Part shown: piece after piece, positions 9,822 to 23,170 of the stretch
Layout of the letters: each line of letters begins with the position of its first letter
Position numbering within the stretch: position 1 is the first letter of the stretch
Source: Pleurodeles waltl
Lineage: Eukaryota > Chordata > Amphibia > Caudata > Salamandridae
NCBI RefSeq assembly: GCF_031143425.1
Contig: NC_090440.1
Span: forward strand, 340,879,844-340,943,843
Direction: 5' to 3'
DNA: 64,000 nt
The notes under the pieces: model-generated
Seen by the model: only the letters and a program-made list of their open reading frames with translations
What the model was told of the DNA's origin: nothing
Database searches by the model: none
Translations under genes and position numbers: made by a program

Positions 9822-12800
9822 ATAAGTTAGTGTGGTTGGTAACTTAAGTTTTAAATAATTAACAACAATATATCTAACTATTTTAAAGTCAAAACATACC
9901 ACCATAACATAAAATTCGTTTCAACTGAGAATAACAACATAACTCACGTAATCACCCAAAAAAACAATTTAAAAAAGCGGTTTTGAGAGTAAAATGTTGC
10001 ATTTACATTATTCAACAGTGTTGTTATTCTGCTTCTTAAGTGGTTCCAGGTAACGGAGAAGTGTACATTGACTGTAGAGTAGAGTTATACTGATATATAT
10101 ATTTAAATACACTAGCAGCAAATTATAGTAATAAATGCTGGTGGTTTATTTTGAGGATATACATAAATATGTATATATAAACCATCTTACCAAGTTACGG
10201 ATTCAGTTTGGGCCCCTGACTAAGGATGTTGCTGTCCATGCGGGCTCCATAATCCTGTGATTTACCCAAACACAGGTCTCTCATTCATAACCTTTGTCAC
10301 GGTAGGAAAGCCCAAAACCAGTAATTAATGTCTGCTATTCCATAGGAAAAGCATTTTTTGGTTTGCTCATATTTCGGCACCCTTTGTCAGTCCTCTGTCC
10401 TAGATTAAAGTAAAAAAACTATATAGTGGGAGGGTAGAGATATCCTGCTCCCTAGGCCTGGTGATATAATTCCAGGGGTAACCCCATGGATTCCAAAATG
10501 GGATTGTGTTTATGGACACTGCATCTCCATTAGAAAAAAAATATGGTCTCTTAGCGCCAGGGCCCGGTGTTGTGGAGTAGATATATTTTTGGTAAGGACA
10601 AAAGTTGTCCCCCTCCCAGAGCCTCTGTGAGGCCCCAAGGACCTTATCCCTCGGGCCATATATTTAACATTAGAGGAGGAAGCATGCAGCCCCGATCTGT
10701 GTGACGCAGTGAGGCTGCAGGACCCCATTTCCCTGGCTGTATCTTTAAAACATGAGAGTGCGGAGCACAGCTCCACTCCCTGTGCCTCCATGGGGTCACT
10801 GAGAGAGCCCATTCCCTGTGTCTGCATCTTTAAAATAAGGGGAGGAGGGAGTGCAGGACCCATTTTTACGACTCAGATCAGCCCCGGAGACCTCACCCTC
10901 CCAGGGCCAGATCAAAGCAGTGTTCTGGAGACCCCGTCCACCCCAAGACTGCCGATTTCTGCCAGGGAGAGTACATGCATACCCTTTCTGCAGTCTCCCA
11001 GGCAGAAAACACATATTTGCTCCCACACAGGCAGGAGCAGTGAAATTAGTTTCTCTCCCCCAGGTGGAGGCAAAGGAGAATGGTGATGGCTCCTGCTAGA
11101 AACATAATATGTGCTGGCTAGGAAGTTGCCTAGGGCCATCAAGGCCTTGAGGTTCAGCCCTTGACCCCAACAAAGGCAATAATGTGGGTGCCCCAGGCCA
11201 TGGAGGTGGCAGGGGAACCATGAGAGGCCCCTAACTATGTTTAATGTCGTGTGGGTACCACAGGTTGACACCAGGGCGCCATTGAAAACAAAAAAAGGCC
11301 CAAAAAATATCAGCTTCCATTGGCACTGGTATGGGTACTAGTGGGAAGCCAACAGGGACTGTGGTGCCTTTGGAGTCCCATTTTGGCCCCCCAACATTGG
11401 ATAAAGTTGTGGGTGCCCCTGGTGGGTATCAGAGAACTAAAAGGGAAAAACAAAGCATCAGAGGCCTCAGGGAATGTTGTACCCCCAGCAACATTAAAAC
11501 AAAAAACAGTATTCTCCTAGGTCATTCAGCTCATGACCCCAGGAGAGCTTACCATATATTTTTACATCACTCCGAGCTGTAGCTATGTGCTCTTCAGCTG
11601 GAGTCCACAGAGCCCTTGTGGTGAATTCTATGGCTGCTTTTTGTGGCCTGGAAAACAACTGAAGGAAGGACTCAAAACCATGATGCTTTTCTTTTTTTAA
11701 TTAGATTTTATTAAAACAAGTTTGTAATAATTACTTTTAATGAACATTCCATGATGTGAGTTTATATAATTTACATTCAATTACATATGCAATGTGTGAA
11801 TTTATATGACAAACTTTTGATTACAACTATTGCGGACTTCTTGATAAAGAAAATACATCACCTTTATATATGTGACTATGCTGACCCCTTGATAAAGCCT
11901 ATAGGCCTAATTGTATATTTTGGTGTACTTACCCTTTGATAAAGTTAGCAGGTCTGCTTTACTGGAAATGACATCCTTTATATTGTTACGTCACATAGTT
12001 AGGTGTGCAAACCTGTGGGATTTAGGAGCAGGTCCACGCCACAGGCTCTGCACCCAATATCATGCACAGCCTTTGCAGGCCAGGTTCTGTGCCCAACCCA
12101 ACGCCATCTTAATTGACATAAAAAAAAAAAAGAGAAATTCACAGAAAAAAAGTTTAACGTGGCACTATGGTTCCGAATTGTAAGAATTGTAAGAATATGT
12201 TAAAACAACTTAGAAATTAGTCTTTTTATTTGATAATTGTGAAGTTGATTGATAACTTTTTGGCCTGCATGGTCATCTATGAACAGACTGTGCGCAGACT
12301 GCGCATCAGCAGTATATCCATGCAAGTGGATAAAGCTATCTTTATAAGTAAATGAAAACAGTGAATGCTTTTTATTCCAAAATGGCAAATGGTGGAAAAC
12401 TTAAACACAACTAGAGGAGATTAGAGATGAACCCCCAACAAGCTCTTGCGAAAAAGAGAATTGCCAAATAATACGTTGTTAATAGGTGGTATAGTTACAT
12501 AATGGTAACATTTTTGTAGGACATAACTTTTGTTATTACTATGTGCTTAAATACTAGGTTCACCTATTATCCAAGAATACAAGGATAAAAAGCTGAGCAG
12601 GACTGGCATGAATTTAAAGACATGAACTGCAGGCCTAACATGTCTTCAGCCAGCACCTTACCATTTTCATCAAATGGAATAACACTCATTTTAACTGCAT
12701 TGCAAGAATGACATTTTAAGCAACAGCTCCCTGCATGGTCTTAGTTGCTTACTTATATATTCACATATTTCACCTTATCTCTGAATCATGGTTAAGCATG

Positions 12801-13649
12801 TTTATTTGTAGAATATTAAGGTCATAATTATTTAGTTTAGTTGACTGCAGAATATCCCCAACCATTGCATTGCCAGGGTAACTATATACAGAAAATGTGG
12901 ATTTACTGTTCCAACTACACTTGAACCCACCTTGACAATACATATTGGAGGGATACTCAAAGTATGGTGGGCATGGCCAGATGTGGATCCTGTGCTCACT
13001 GTGCCACATAATTCAAGCTATACGTCAATCATGAGGCCTAACAAGGGTTAGATTAGTTTGAGGCAGCTTGTGCTCCCATTCTTTTTGGGCTAACTTGTGT
13101 TCCCATTCACCTGACCTAGCAGTTCTGGCTGAACTATTCCAATGGAAGCATGACCAGGCTGATTTTGCAAATGGCTGGTCTTTGTTTGAAGTGACATAGT
13201 GGGCAAAAGATGATGGAGTTAAATGAACCTCCAAGTGATTTCAAGTGGCTAAGGGTTTCATAAGCATTTCATTTATCAGATGTTTGCTTCCCCCAGAGTG
13301 AAGCCTTAAGTGTAACTGTTAAGCCCATATGTAGGAACCATGCTCAGTGGTCATCTTTGTGCTCCCTCCCCCCCCCCCAGATATACTGACATCAGTCTTT
13401 GGAGAGTTAGTAAAGATAATACAGAATCCCCAATATCCAGTCTCAGTAGAAATTTGTAGTATGTTGAATTCAGTATTTACAAAATTAAGAGTTAATTCTG
13501 AGCTTTGAGGTTTATGTGATCCATATACAAGTTACTTAACTAGCCAGGGATTTTATTTAGAATTCTTGGGCTTGCATTTTTCCTTATCCCAGTGTTCATT
13601 GAGCACTACAAGTATAAGGGTGAAGTGTAAATACTGGACTTTAAAAACA
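9822..13649. other. unclassified AT-rich intergenic DNA
   Basis: No gene or element is recognisable. About 10,600-10,860 has loosely repeated units of roughly 100 bp in which a GC-rich part alternates with 'ATCTTTAAAA'-like text, perhaps an old imperfect tandem repeat. ORFs here are short and compositionally random. A poly-C run lies near 13,369-13,378. Confidence 0.5.
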
Positions 13650-13653
13650 ACTG

Positions 13654-16206
13654 TGTTTGACCTGACAACCTAAGGGTGGTCTACTCCCAACGTTTTTGCT
13701 TGCCTCTCTCCATTTTTCTGTTCTCATTTTTGCTGGTTTTAGGACTCTGTGCACTTTATCCCTGCTGACCACTGCTAAGGAACTTTTGCTCTCTCCCCTA
13801 AACATGATAAAATTGGCCTATTTATTTACCTAGAAGTCCCTAGAAAAGTGCAGTAGATGTGCCCAGGGCCTGTAAATTAAAGGCTACTAGTGGGCCTTCA
13901 GGATTGATTGTGCCACCCACATAAGTAGCCCCTTAACCATGTCTGAGGTCTGCCATAACCTTGTGTGTGCAGTTTCACTGTGTGTGCAGTTTCACTGCAC
14001 ACACTTGGCGTTTGACTTGGCGTTTAAAAACTACTAACCAAGCCTTAAAATCCCCTTTTATTAAATATGTCACCACTAAAGTAGGCCCTAGGTACCCCAT
14101 AGGGAAAGGTGCTATGTACTAAGGACTAAGGGCCACATGGACGTAGCATTTTGCAAATCGCAAACAGCGAATTGGGCCTTTTGCGAAGTGCAAAATGCAC
14201 TTTGGGATGTACAGACCCATTTTTGCAATTCGGTAGCAAAACAATGATAGTTAGCACCAGTTTCAAACCCCTTCCCCTTTGTGAATGGCAGCAAAAACAT
14301 TTTTTCAGAGCACTGCCTGCTCTGAAAAAATGTAAAGAAAACTTTTCATTTCTTGTTTTTGAAATGCACCTCGTTTTCCTTTAAGGGAAATGGGTAGCAT
14401 TAAAAAAAAAAAAGCTTTATTTAAAAGCAGTCACAGACATGGAGGTCTGCTGTCTCCAGCAGGCCACCATCCCTATGAGGGCGGCCATTCCCTAGGGGGT
14501 CGCAAATTGCGACCTACCTCATGAACATTCATGACGTAGGTCATTTGCGACCTCCTTGTGAATTGCAAACAGTGTCATTGATACTGTTGAACATAAGGTT
14601 TTGTGACTCGCAAATTGCGAGTCGCTCTGACTCACAATATGCGAGTCGCAAAACCTATATTTCGTACATGTGGCCCTAAGTCTTACATGTTATGGTAGTA
14701 AGAAAACACCAATGTCATTTTTCACCACTGTGAAGCCGGCTCCTCTCATAGACCAGAATACAAAAAAAACCTTATCTGCTTTTAAGTGGTAATTTCTGAT
14801 CTGAGAGGAATAGACTTGTCATGTTTGGTAAGGTTGGAATGGTAGCGAGAAATCCTATCTACTGGAGAAGGTGGAATCTATATCACTATTTCAGGAATGC
14901 CACAGAAAGTAGGCACTTCTCTACACTTACTGGAGTTAGTGTCTTACAGTCTGTCTCCAATCCATGTCTGGTCTGTGTTGGATGACAGCTCCCCTTGTGC
15001 ATTCCAGCCAGACAGCCATAAACACAGGATACTCAGCTGCATCTGCATTAATCTGCATACTAATGGGTCTTACTGAGCAGGAACGGTGGAGGATCTCTCA
15101 CTTACACTTCAAAGGCCAGTGGCCTGCCCTCACATGAAGGACAGATAACCCCCTCCCTTCCACACATGGCTCCTGGCAGACAGGTCTTGGTTTAAAGGGG
15201 AACATGTGCATTTCAAAGCCACTCTTTGAAGTTTCTTCCATGTCAAAGGTTCTTTTGGGTGTGTATATACAGTGGGTCTGGGACCCAGCCAGATCAGGCA
15301 CTTCTTGACTACAGCTGGACTGCCTACAGGACCTTTCTGGACTGCTTTGTTGGAAGGACTGATGACCTGCTTGTTGCCCCGCTGCCTGCTTTCCCCTGAA
15401 AGTGCTTGAAGGACTCTGCCTTCCTCCGCAAGTGCTCTTCAAAGGCTTGGATTGAGCTTGCCTCCTGATCTGAAGTCTCAGGGCTATCAAAGGCTTCACC
15501 AAAGAGAGAAAATCCAGCACGTCGTAAAATCAAAGTAACGACTGCAAAAATTGATGCAACACTGGTCTCGCAGCTGAAAAGTTGCTGCATCGCCTACTGG
15601 ATCAACACAGTGCCTGCTCCATCTTAACAGAGTGTTTTAGATTTTCCACGCATCGTACCTGGGTGTCAAATTATCCTTGCACCACAGTGAGGAACCAAGG
15701 CTGCGCTCCCAGTAATCAACACATCACCTTGCTGCATAGAAATAATCGATGCATCACCTCTTCTGTGCCTGAAAAACCAACACATCTCTTCATCTGTGGC
15801 CCCTCTGCATCATTATTTTTTATGCATTCCAGGTAGTGTGTGTTAAAAGGATACAACCATTGATTCTTAAGGATTGACACTCATCTAAACTTTTAGAAAG
15901 TAATACCTTGACTTGTGCATATTGGATTTTTGTCCTTATGGTCTTATTTTATTTGGATAAATATGATCTATTTTCTTAAACTTGTGAGGAGTACTTTTTG
16001 TGGTGTTTTCACTGTGTTACTCTAAGAATGATTGCACAAACACTTTACACATTGTCTTCTAAGTTAAGCCTGCCTGCTCTGTGTCAAGCTACCGGAGGCT
16101 GAGCACAGGATAATTTAGATTGTGTTGTAACTTACCCTAACTAGGATTGTGGTCCCTACTTGGACATGGTGCATACCTCTGCCAACTAGAGACCCAATTT
16201 CTAACT
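13654..16206 (+). repeat. 5' LTR of element A
   Basis: Homologous to 23221-24622 plus 32965-33202. It is about 2.0 kb once the inserted MITE is removed. It begins TGTTTGACCTGAC (3' LTR TGTTAGTCCTGAC) and ends CCAATTTCTAACT, where the 3' LTR has CTAACA. It is about 360 bp longer than the 3' LTR, with the extra material around 15,000-15,600. Confidence 0.85.
14130..14676. mobile_element. MITE (547 bp) with TAA target duplication
   Basis: Starts GGGCCACATGGACGTAG and ends CGTACATGTGGCCC, an inverted repeat. TAA flanks it at 14127-14129 and 14677-14679, the target typical of PIF/Harbinger-type MITEs. The interior is rich in TTTGCGA/TCGCAAA motifs in both orientations, giving strong self-complementarity. 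It interrupts the 5' LTR of element A and is missing from the 3' LTR, which confirms it as a later insertion. Its ends differ from those of the large Harbinger copies, so it belongs to another family. Confidence 0.85.
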
Positions 16207-16207
16207 T

Positions 16208-16225
16208 TGGAGGTCAGCGGAGAGA
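16208..16225 (+). other. candidate primer binding site of element A
   Basis: TGGAGGTCAGCGGAG lies 1-2 bp after the 5' LTR. It starts with TGG, as expected for pairing with a tRNA 3' CCA end. I did not identify the tRNA. Confidence 0.4.
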
Positions 16226-16639
16226 ATAGGACTTGTATTTGTGCAGTGCCATTCAATAGCTACGTCTACACTACCTACTCACATTTAAACACCATTTTGA
16301 TGTTTTTTTTCCTTTTTCTGAAATTTTCCCTACTTTGCAATATTTAATTCATCCTATACAAGTATACATCATGTTTCTGGCTGGTTCTGCATGTGGAGCC
16401 AATGAGTTTGAGCTGGCTACGTTGGAGGATTTCACAATCAACTAGTTGAAAAGCTTCTGCAATGGGATGGGATTCCTGCCCAAGGAGCCACCAAGAAGGG
16501 GGAGTTTCAAATAGAGCTAAGGGCTTGGGCACAGTACTGCACCCAAGAGGATCCTGTGAATGGCCCTTCGAGGAGCAGTTGAGGGGGACAACCCTGGGTT
16601 TGTGCTTACAGTGAGGGCAGAGAGCAGTGGTTCCAGTCA

Positions 16640-17640
16640 TGGCCTAACCGTGGAAGGAAGATGAAAAAAGGAGAGATAATTGCAGCTACAGTTGGCAAAA
16701 TTAAAGATAGAGGCTGAGAGGGAAGGCAAGCAAGCTAAAAGGGAGGCTGAAAGAGCTTTAGCAGAAAAGAAACTACTTCTGAGTCTAGAAGAGCCGGAGC
16801 TCAAAACCAGGAATGTGGATTTCAGCAGTGATGGTGGCAGCATACTTACAGGACCTGATGGAGACAAGGAGGTTCATATACCCAAGGATTTGGTGTCCAG
16901 TCATGTGGTAGGAGATGACAGTGATACATGTTTTTCTGCTTATGAAGTAGTATTGAGGTTACTTGGGGGTTCCTGAAGAACACTGGGTGGTGCGGGTCTG
17001 TGGAAACACATGCCAACACTTGGAGGTTGGGGACAAGATCAAATGCAAGCCCAAGAAAGTAATTTTGACTACCAAATTTGGACTGACCTCTGAAAAGTAT
17101 CACTAAAGATTCAAGGACAGTAACAAGCACCCCAACCTTTCCTGAGGTAGATTTCATTGATTACTGCAGTAATGCACTGAATAGCTGGGTGCAGGGCAGC
17201 AAAGTTAATGATTATGTTGGGTTATACAATTCAATCTTGAGAGCACATGCTCAGTACCTGTTTTACAGAGTTGCACCAGCACCTAGTTGACAGTAACCTG
17301 ACTGATCCCAGGAAGCTTGCTGAGGAGAATGACCTCTGGGCTAGCACCAGAGTGTCCAAAAAGCTATCTGGGAGTACACCCACAAAGGTGGTCAGGGTTT
17401 CCAACAGTAGAAAGAAGGGGAGAAAAACTTAAAAACGGGTTCTCTAAAGGCCCTCAAAATAATTACGAAGTGAGTAGGGGGTAACCAGTCCTAGGCTGAT
17501 CCTAAAAAGAAAGGGTTTTATGACAATGAGACAGGGAGGTTTGTACTCCAATATGCAGAGTGCTCCAAGTATTGACACTCTAAAGGTGACTCCAAATGCC
17601 CCAAGAGGACACAGCCCCCGACTGGTGGGCAGATACCTGG
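16640..17640 (+). pseudogene. gag of Gmr1-like element A (SCAN-like capsid, zinc knuckle)
   Basis: Broken gag. A charged helical segment (16680-16800) is rich in Glu/Lys/Arg (REGKQAKREAERALAEKK). Around 17,150-17,430 comes a capsid-like stretch (SKVNDYVGLYNSILRAHA, then DPRKLAEENDLWASTR) that matches element B and resembles the SCAN domain, which has been proposed to derive from Gmr1-like gag. A CCHC-like remnant (CSKY.HSKGDSKC) lies near 17,565-17,600. Frameshifts and stops separate the pieces. Confidence 0.75.
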
Positions 17641-17730
17641 GTTGGCTAGTGTAGTGTTTAGGGAGGAGATAGTCCCAGATAGATTTGGAGAACAGACAGA
17701 GGTAACCTTAGAGTCCCTGGGGTTGTAGAT

Positions 17731-17970
17731 GTGGTGCCAAAAGCCCACATGCCTGCCAATACCTCTAAGTATAGGCAGTGGGTTACCATTATTGGGCAAC
17801 AGGTGGATGCTCTGCGTGACAAAGGAGCCAGCATGAATACTGTCAAGTGTCAGCTGCTATCAGCAGAACAGGTCCTACTGAACACATTCCACCAAGTCAT
17901 AGTTGCAGGCAATCGTGAGAGCTATCTACTGGTGGCTCTAGTTCCTTTGAGGGGGTCTCTAGTATTTTGA
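17731..17970 (+). pseudogene. aspartic protease region of element A
   Basis: Short ORF containing VDALRDKGASMNTV, matching the DTGAS active-site segment seen in element B (TLRDTGASMTTV), here with Lys in place of Thr. It follows gag and precedes integrase. A further frameshift follows at about 17,970. Confidence 0.7.
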
Positions 17971-18199
17971 AAGTTGCCCTAATATGCCAGTAGATTGTCT
18001 GTTAGGCATAGACCTTGAGCACACTATTCTGCACAGCACAGAAAGAGTGTCCCTCGCTTGAGGGTTGGAGGTGACAGGCCTCAGCCCATGCAGCAGGTGA
18101 AGCCTCTGGGGATCACCTAATCTACTGGGAGAACAAACTCCTATATAGCAAGTCTAAGGCCCCAGGTGCTGGGTCAGCATGTGTGCTGGTGGCCCCCTA

Positions 18200-18789
18200 G
18201 TGTTACCAGGCCTTTCTACTGGGTTTGGCTCATGACATACCCCTGGCAGGACACTTAGGGCATATCAAGACCTTTGCCAGGATTGCCACCCATTTCTATC
18301 GGCCCAGAATGAAGACAGCCTCAGATACATTCTGCAGGCCCTGTCCCACATGTCAGGCCAGTGAGAAGTTAGGTAAAAAGCTGAAAGCTCCCCTGATCCC
18401 ACTTCCCATCATTGGCACCCCCTTTGAAAAGGGTGGGCAACAACATCATTGGTCCCCAAGACAGCCTGAGGCAACAGGAACATTCTGGTCTTGGTGGCCC
18501 ATGTCACACGCTACCCAGAGGCAATCCCTCTGGGGATGGTGACTATACCTATGGTGACCAGAACTCTGATTGGGATCTTTACCCGTGTGGGGTTCCCAAA
18601 AAAGATAGCGTCTGACAGAGTCTGACAAAGGCACTAACTTCATGTCTGCGTAAATGAAGTCCATGTGGAATGCTTGTGGGGTAACTTATTAAGTTCACCA
18701 CACCCTATAACGTCCAATTAAGGGTCTAGTTGAAAGGTTCAACAAGACCTTGAGGGGTATGATTGCAGCCCTGGCTGAGGCCATGAGGC
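18200..18789 (+). pseudogene. integrase N-terminal half of element A
   Basis: The HHCC zinc-binding motif is visible (HDIPLAGHLGH, later CRPCPTCQAS) at about 18,225-18,370, followed by the start of the catalytic core (TPFEKGG.., VGNNIIGP), where the usual first Asp is Asn. The frame then breaks, but VERFNKTL-like text resumes at 18,728-18,780. The reading is cut by the LINE at about 18,790. The integrase C-terminal piece lies beyond the LINE at 21,590-21,800 (VLHINRLNPRFERSS). Confidence 0.8.
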
Positions 18790-21582
18790 GTAAGTCAGTC
18801 CTCCACAGCTGTATCCTGCAAAACACCTGCTCCCTCCAAAAACACGCTGTTGAAATCTGGGACCTACTCAACACTGTCTCCCCTGATATCACCTTTCTCA
18901 AAGAATCTTGGATTGATCCCAGCTCAGCTCCAGACATCACCACTGCCATCCCGACAGCTACAAGATCACTTGGAAAGGACCGCACCAACCGTCCAGGGGG
19001 AGGCATTGCCATCGTACCACCTAACCACCCACTCGGACAACCAAACAACCAACATGGAACATCTCCACTTACAGGTATCGACCAGCCCAAACACCACCCT
19101 CCAGGCACCTTCATCTAGACACCTCCTGGCCCTCGCAACCCCCTTCAGTGATGTTATCATTGACTTCATCGGACCCCATGCTCTTGCCTCCACTGACTGC
19201 ATCCTACTCAGCGACCTCAATTTTCACCTGGACAACCCCAGCAACCCAAACACTGCATCCCTGATAGAGAACCTTGCCACTATCGGACTCAAACAGCTGG
19301 TCACCTCACCAACTCACTCAGCTGGACACATGCTTTACCCTGTCTTCTCCACAATCGACAACATCGCCTTCAGCCACACCTCTGAGCTTCTCTGGACAGA
19401 CCACCACTGCGTCCACTTTTCCTTCACCAAACCCACTGTGCCGCACCACACCCACCTCCTCCACCGTAGAAGCTGGAACAAGGTCACAGAAGAACAGCTC
19501 TCCACCCCACTCACTAACACACTGGTTCCCCTCAAGAAAGCCCCCAGCAAGCAACACCACAAGAAAGCGAGCAGGTTCACTCCTGCCTCTTAAGAGTATA
19601 GACATAGCTGCAGACAGCTCGAGAAGAGATGGAGGAATAGCAATACCCCAGAGGCCCACGCAGCTTTCAAAATGCAGTCACCTCACACCACCTCCTCATC
19701 AAAACAACAAAGAAAATGGCCCTTCAAGAAAGGATCAATGCCAGCACACACAACAACAAAGAACTCTTCGCTGTGGTCAAAGAATTCACCAAACCCAACA
19801 CAGAGACAACAGACATACCACCATCCAAAGACCACTGCAATAGGTTGAGCACCTTCTTCCACCACAAGATCAAGCAGATCTACAGCAGCTTCAGCACCCA
19901 AGAGCCCTCATCCCCACCTGCCACCATCACACCCAAAGACACCAGAACCCACCAGATCCTGCTCAACTGGACCCCCCTAACCACAGATAACACCCTCAAA
20001 AAAATGAATAGCATCCACTCCAGATCCCCCTCGGACCCCTGCCTGCCCCACATGTTCTACAGAGCCATCACCACCATTGCCCCCCAGCTCCACCACATCA
20101 ACTGCTCCATCAAGACTGACGCATTCCCTGAAGACTGGAAACACACCAAGATTACCCCCTGCTGAAAAAGCCCTCTGCCAACCCATTGAACCTCAAGAAC
20201 TCCCTGCTCCCCTACCCAGCCAAAGTCATCGAGAAGGCCATCAATGCCCAGCTCTTCGATTTCATCAAAGCCAACCACACCCTTGACCTCTCCTAATCTG
20301 GCTTCCGAAGCAACCCACAGCAACGAGAACGCCCTCCTCACCACTACAGATGACATCTGCTCCCTCCTCGATGGAGGCGAAACAGCAGCCCTCTTCCTCC
20401 TGGATCTCTCAGCCACCTTTGACACTGTCTCCATCGTACCCTATGCTCAAGACTCCATGACACCCGCATCCACCACAAAGCCCTGGAATGAATCCGCTCC
20501 CTCCACACCTGTTGAACGCAGAGTCAGACTACCACCCACTGAGTCAGAACCCACAGAGGTCAGCTGCAGAGTGCCCCAGGGCTCCTTCCTGAGCCCCACC
20601 CTCTTCAACATCCAAATGGCCCCGCTCAAAGCCACCATCCTTGGCCACAGACTCAACATTGTCTCCTATGCCGATGGCACCCAGCTGATGCTCTCCCTTA
20701 CCAATGAACCCACAGTCACCAGGAGCAACTTCCACACCAGGATAAAGCCTGTCACCACCTGGATGAGGGACAGCTGCCTCAAGCTCAACTCGGACAAGAC
20801 TGAAGTCCTCATCCTGGGCTCCACCCCATCTGCTTGAGACAACTTCTGGTGGCCCACTGCGTTGGGTACCCCCCTCCACACTCACAGACCACGCAAAAAA
20901 CCTCTGCATCATACTGGACTACTTGCTCACCATGAAATGCCAGATCAATGCTGTCTCATCAACCTGCTTCCATTTGCTGTGCCTGCTCCAAAAAATCTTT
21001 ATGTGGATCCCCGCAGAGTCCAGAAAGACGGTCACCCAAGCACTCAGCAGCAGTAGAATGGACTACGACAACGCACTCTATGCCAGTGCCACCCAGAAAC
21101 TCAAGAAACTTCAGAACACCCAAAAGGCTGCTGCCAGACTTGTCCTAAACGTTCCCTGTCGCAGCCACATCACCAAGCACCTGAGAGAACTCCACTGGCT
21201 TCTTGTCAACAAAAGAGTCTTTCAAGCTCCTCCCACATCCCTACACAGCCCTCTACAATGCGGGTCCTGTGCACCTCAACTACCGCCTCTCATTCCACAC
21301 ACCCTCCAGACACCGCTCCACCCAGCTGGCACTGGCTACTGTCCCAGGGATCCATAAGACCGGGATCAGAGGAAAACCTTTTTCCTACCTCATTGCAAAG
21401 ACCTGGATCACGGTTCCTCTCCACCTCAGGCAATCTCTGTCGCTGCCCCAATTCAGAAAGTACCACAAGACCTGGCCCTTCGACTGAACCACAGCTCCCA
21501 GTCAGATCAGCAGCCCCCCTCCACTGCCTTGAGACCCTCACGGGTGAGTAGTCATACTATACAAAACTCTGATTGATTGATT
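18790..21582 (+). mobile_element. CR1/L2-like LINE, 5'-truncated and mutated, inside the integrase of element A
   Basis: Non-LTR retrotransposon ORF2 in several frames. The endonuclease (18,850-19,480) has DITFLKESW, GGGIAI, LLSDLNFHLDNPS and WTDHHCVHFSF. RT (20,380-20,840) has LFLLDLSATFDTVS, RVPQGSFLSPTLFNI, VSYADGTQL and CLKLNSDKTEVLILGS. The catalytic YADD has become YADG. The 3' tail ends in (GATT)3 at 21571-21582, as expected for the CR1/L2 group. The 5' UTR and any ORF1 are absent. Family-level placement was read by eye. Confidence 0.82.
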
Positions 21583-21800
21583 TAGTGGGCCTCCAGGCCC
21601 CTCGGAGCCTCCTAAGGGTACTCCACATCAACAGACTAAATCCTCGCTTTGAGAGGTCCTCAGTGATCATGGTCCTTGGGACAGATGAAGGTGTGAGAAA
21701 GAAAGCAATCCTCTCCCTGAGCTCCTCTCTGCACAGTAACATGATGGATCAGTGGAGGATGTCAACCTCTCTGCCACCCTGACCCCAGAGCAGCAAGGTG
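21583..21800 (+). pseudogene. integrase C-terminal fragment of element A, downstream of the LINE
   Basis: Continuation of the interrupted integrase. The segment VLHINRLNPRFERSS followed by VLGTDEGV matches the end of integrase and the linker before RT (compare LLVTDEDMEEESEPLPDL in element B). Some integrase sequence between the LINE ends appears to be missing, so the insertion may have deleted target DNA. Confidence 0.65.
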
Positions 21801-23170
21801 ACTGCTACTAGATGCTGGGACAGTTCTGCCTCACTGGTCTCCCATCCCCCCCACTGGACTCATATATCTTTGCGTCCATTACATTGACAGAGCCCTTGTA
21901 AAGAACACAATTTACAGGTTGTCAGACAGGTTGAGAGCCAGCATCCAGGAGGAAGTCTCCAAGATGCTAACTATCAGGGTGATTAAACCCTCTAGTAGTC
22001 CTTGGTCCAGCTCTGTGGTGTTGGTGCTGATGGTTGCCCCAGTATGAGCCAAACCAGAACTTCCATTCTGCATGGACTACAGAGGGAATGGGGTGTGCAT
22101 CTGTCAACAAGACTGAAGTAAACACCCCATTCCCTGAGCTGATGAGCTTATTGACAGGCTAGGAGCTGCCAAATTCCTCAGTACTTTTGATTTAACATCA
22201 AGATACTGGCAGATCACCTTGACTGAGGGAGCAAAAGAGAGGTCTGCATTCTCAATCCCTGAGGGCCATTACTGATTCCGGATAATGCCCTTTGGCTTGA
22301 AGAATGGCCCTGCTACCTTCCAATGGTTGGTTAACAGGGTCCTGCTAGCAAGGAGGCTTTCTGTGCTGCTTACTTAGACAATTTTGCTGTCTACAGTGCC
22401 AGCTGGGAAGATCACCTGCATCACCTCCAAGAGGTGCTTCATGCCCTGATAAAGGCAAACAGGTGCCAGATTGGGCAGGGTTCTGTGGTGTATTTGGGAC
22501 ACCTGCTAGGTGGTGGCAAGGTGCAGCCCCTCCAAACCAAGATTGAAACCACCATGACCTGTCAACCACCTAATACCCAAATAGAAATTACAGCCTTACT
22601 AGGCCTCACTGGCTATTACAGAAGATTTGTTAAGGGATATGGCAATATTGTTGCCCCCTTAACTGTGCTGACTTCTAAGAAGCAGCCCAGGTTGGCGATC
22701 TGGACAGATGCTTGTCAGAAAGCCTTTGATTCTCTCAAGGAAGCCTTGTGCACAGCACCTGTGTTCAGGGCCCCTGTTTAATCCATTGAATTCATTGTGT
22801 AAACAGATGCTTCACAGCATGGCACAAGGCAGTCTTAGCAAAGTTGAATGAGGAGGGCCTAGACCAATCAGTAGCCTTCATTAGCAGCGGGTTACTTCCA
22901 CAGGAACAAAAGTGGAGTGCCATTGAAAGAGAAGTATTTGCTGTGGTTTGGGCATTGAAGAAGCTAAGCCCATACCTGTTTGGTACTCACTCCTGGGTTT
23001 AGACAGACCACAGACTCCTCAAATGGCTCAGGCAAATGAGGGGTGAAAATCCAAAAGCCTTGAGGTGGTCCATCTCCCTACAGGGAATAGACTTTACAGT
23101 GGAGCCTCACCCGGGGACTGACCAGGGCAGTGCTGATGGACTCTCCAGATTCTTGTGCCTCTGTGAAGAG
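21800..23170 (+). pseudogene. reverse transcriptase and RNase H region of element A
   Basis: Degraded gypsy-type RT-RNase H. Visible pieces are SSSPWSSSVVLV, FCMDYRGN, a SVLLI*HQDTGRSP-like palm stretch, the active-site region YLDN at about 22,372-22,383 (expected YLDD), GSVVYLGHLLGGGKVQPL, GLTGYYRRFVKGYGN, then RNase H text (AIEREVFAVVWALKKLSPYL) and a terminal GTDQGSADGLSRF. There are many stops and frameshifts. The region lies after integrase, confirming the INT-RT order. Confidence 0.82.

Noticed and set aside
10510..11271. Possible host gene exons (117-125 codon ORFs on both strands)
   Set aside because: No domain, no consistent splice signals and low-complexity composition. Not supportable.
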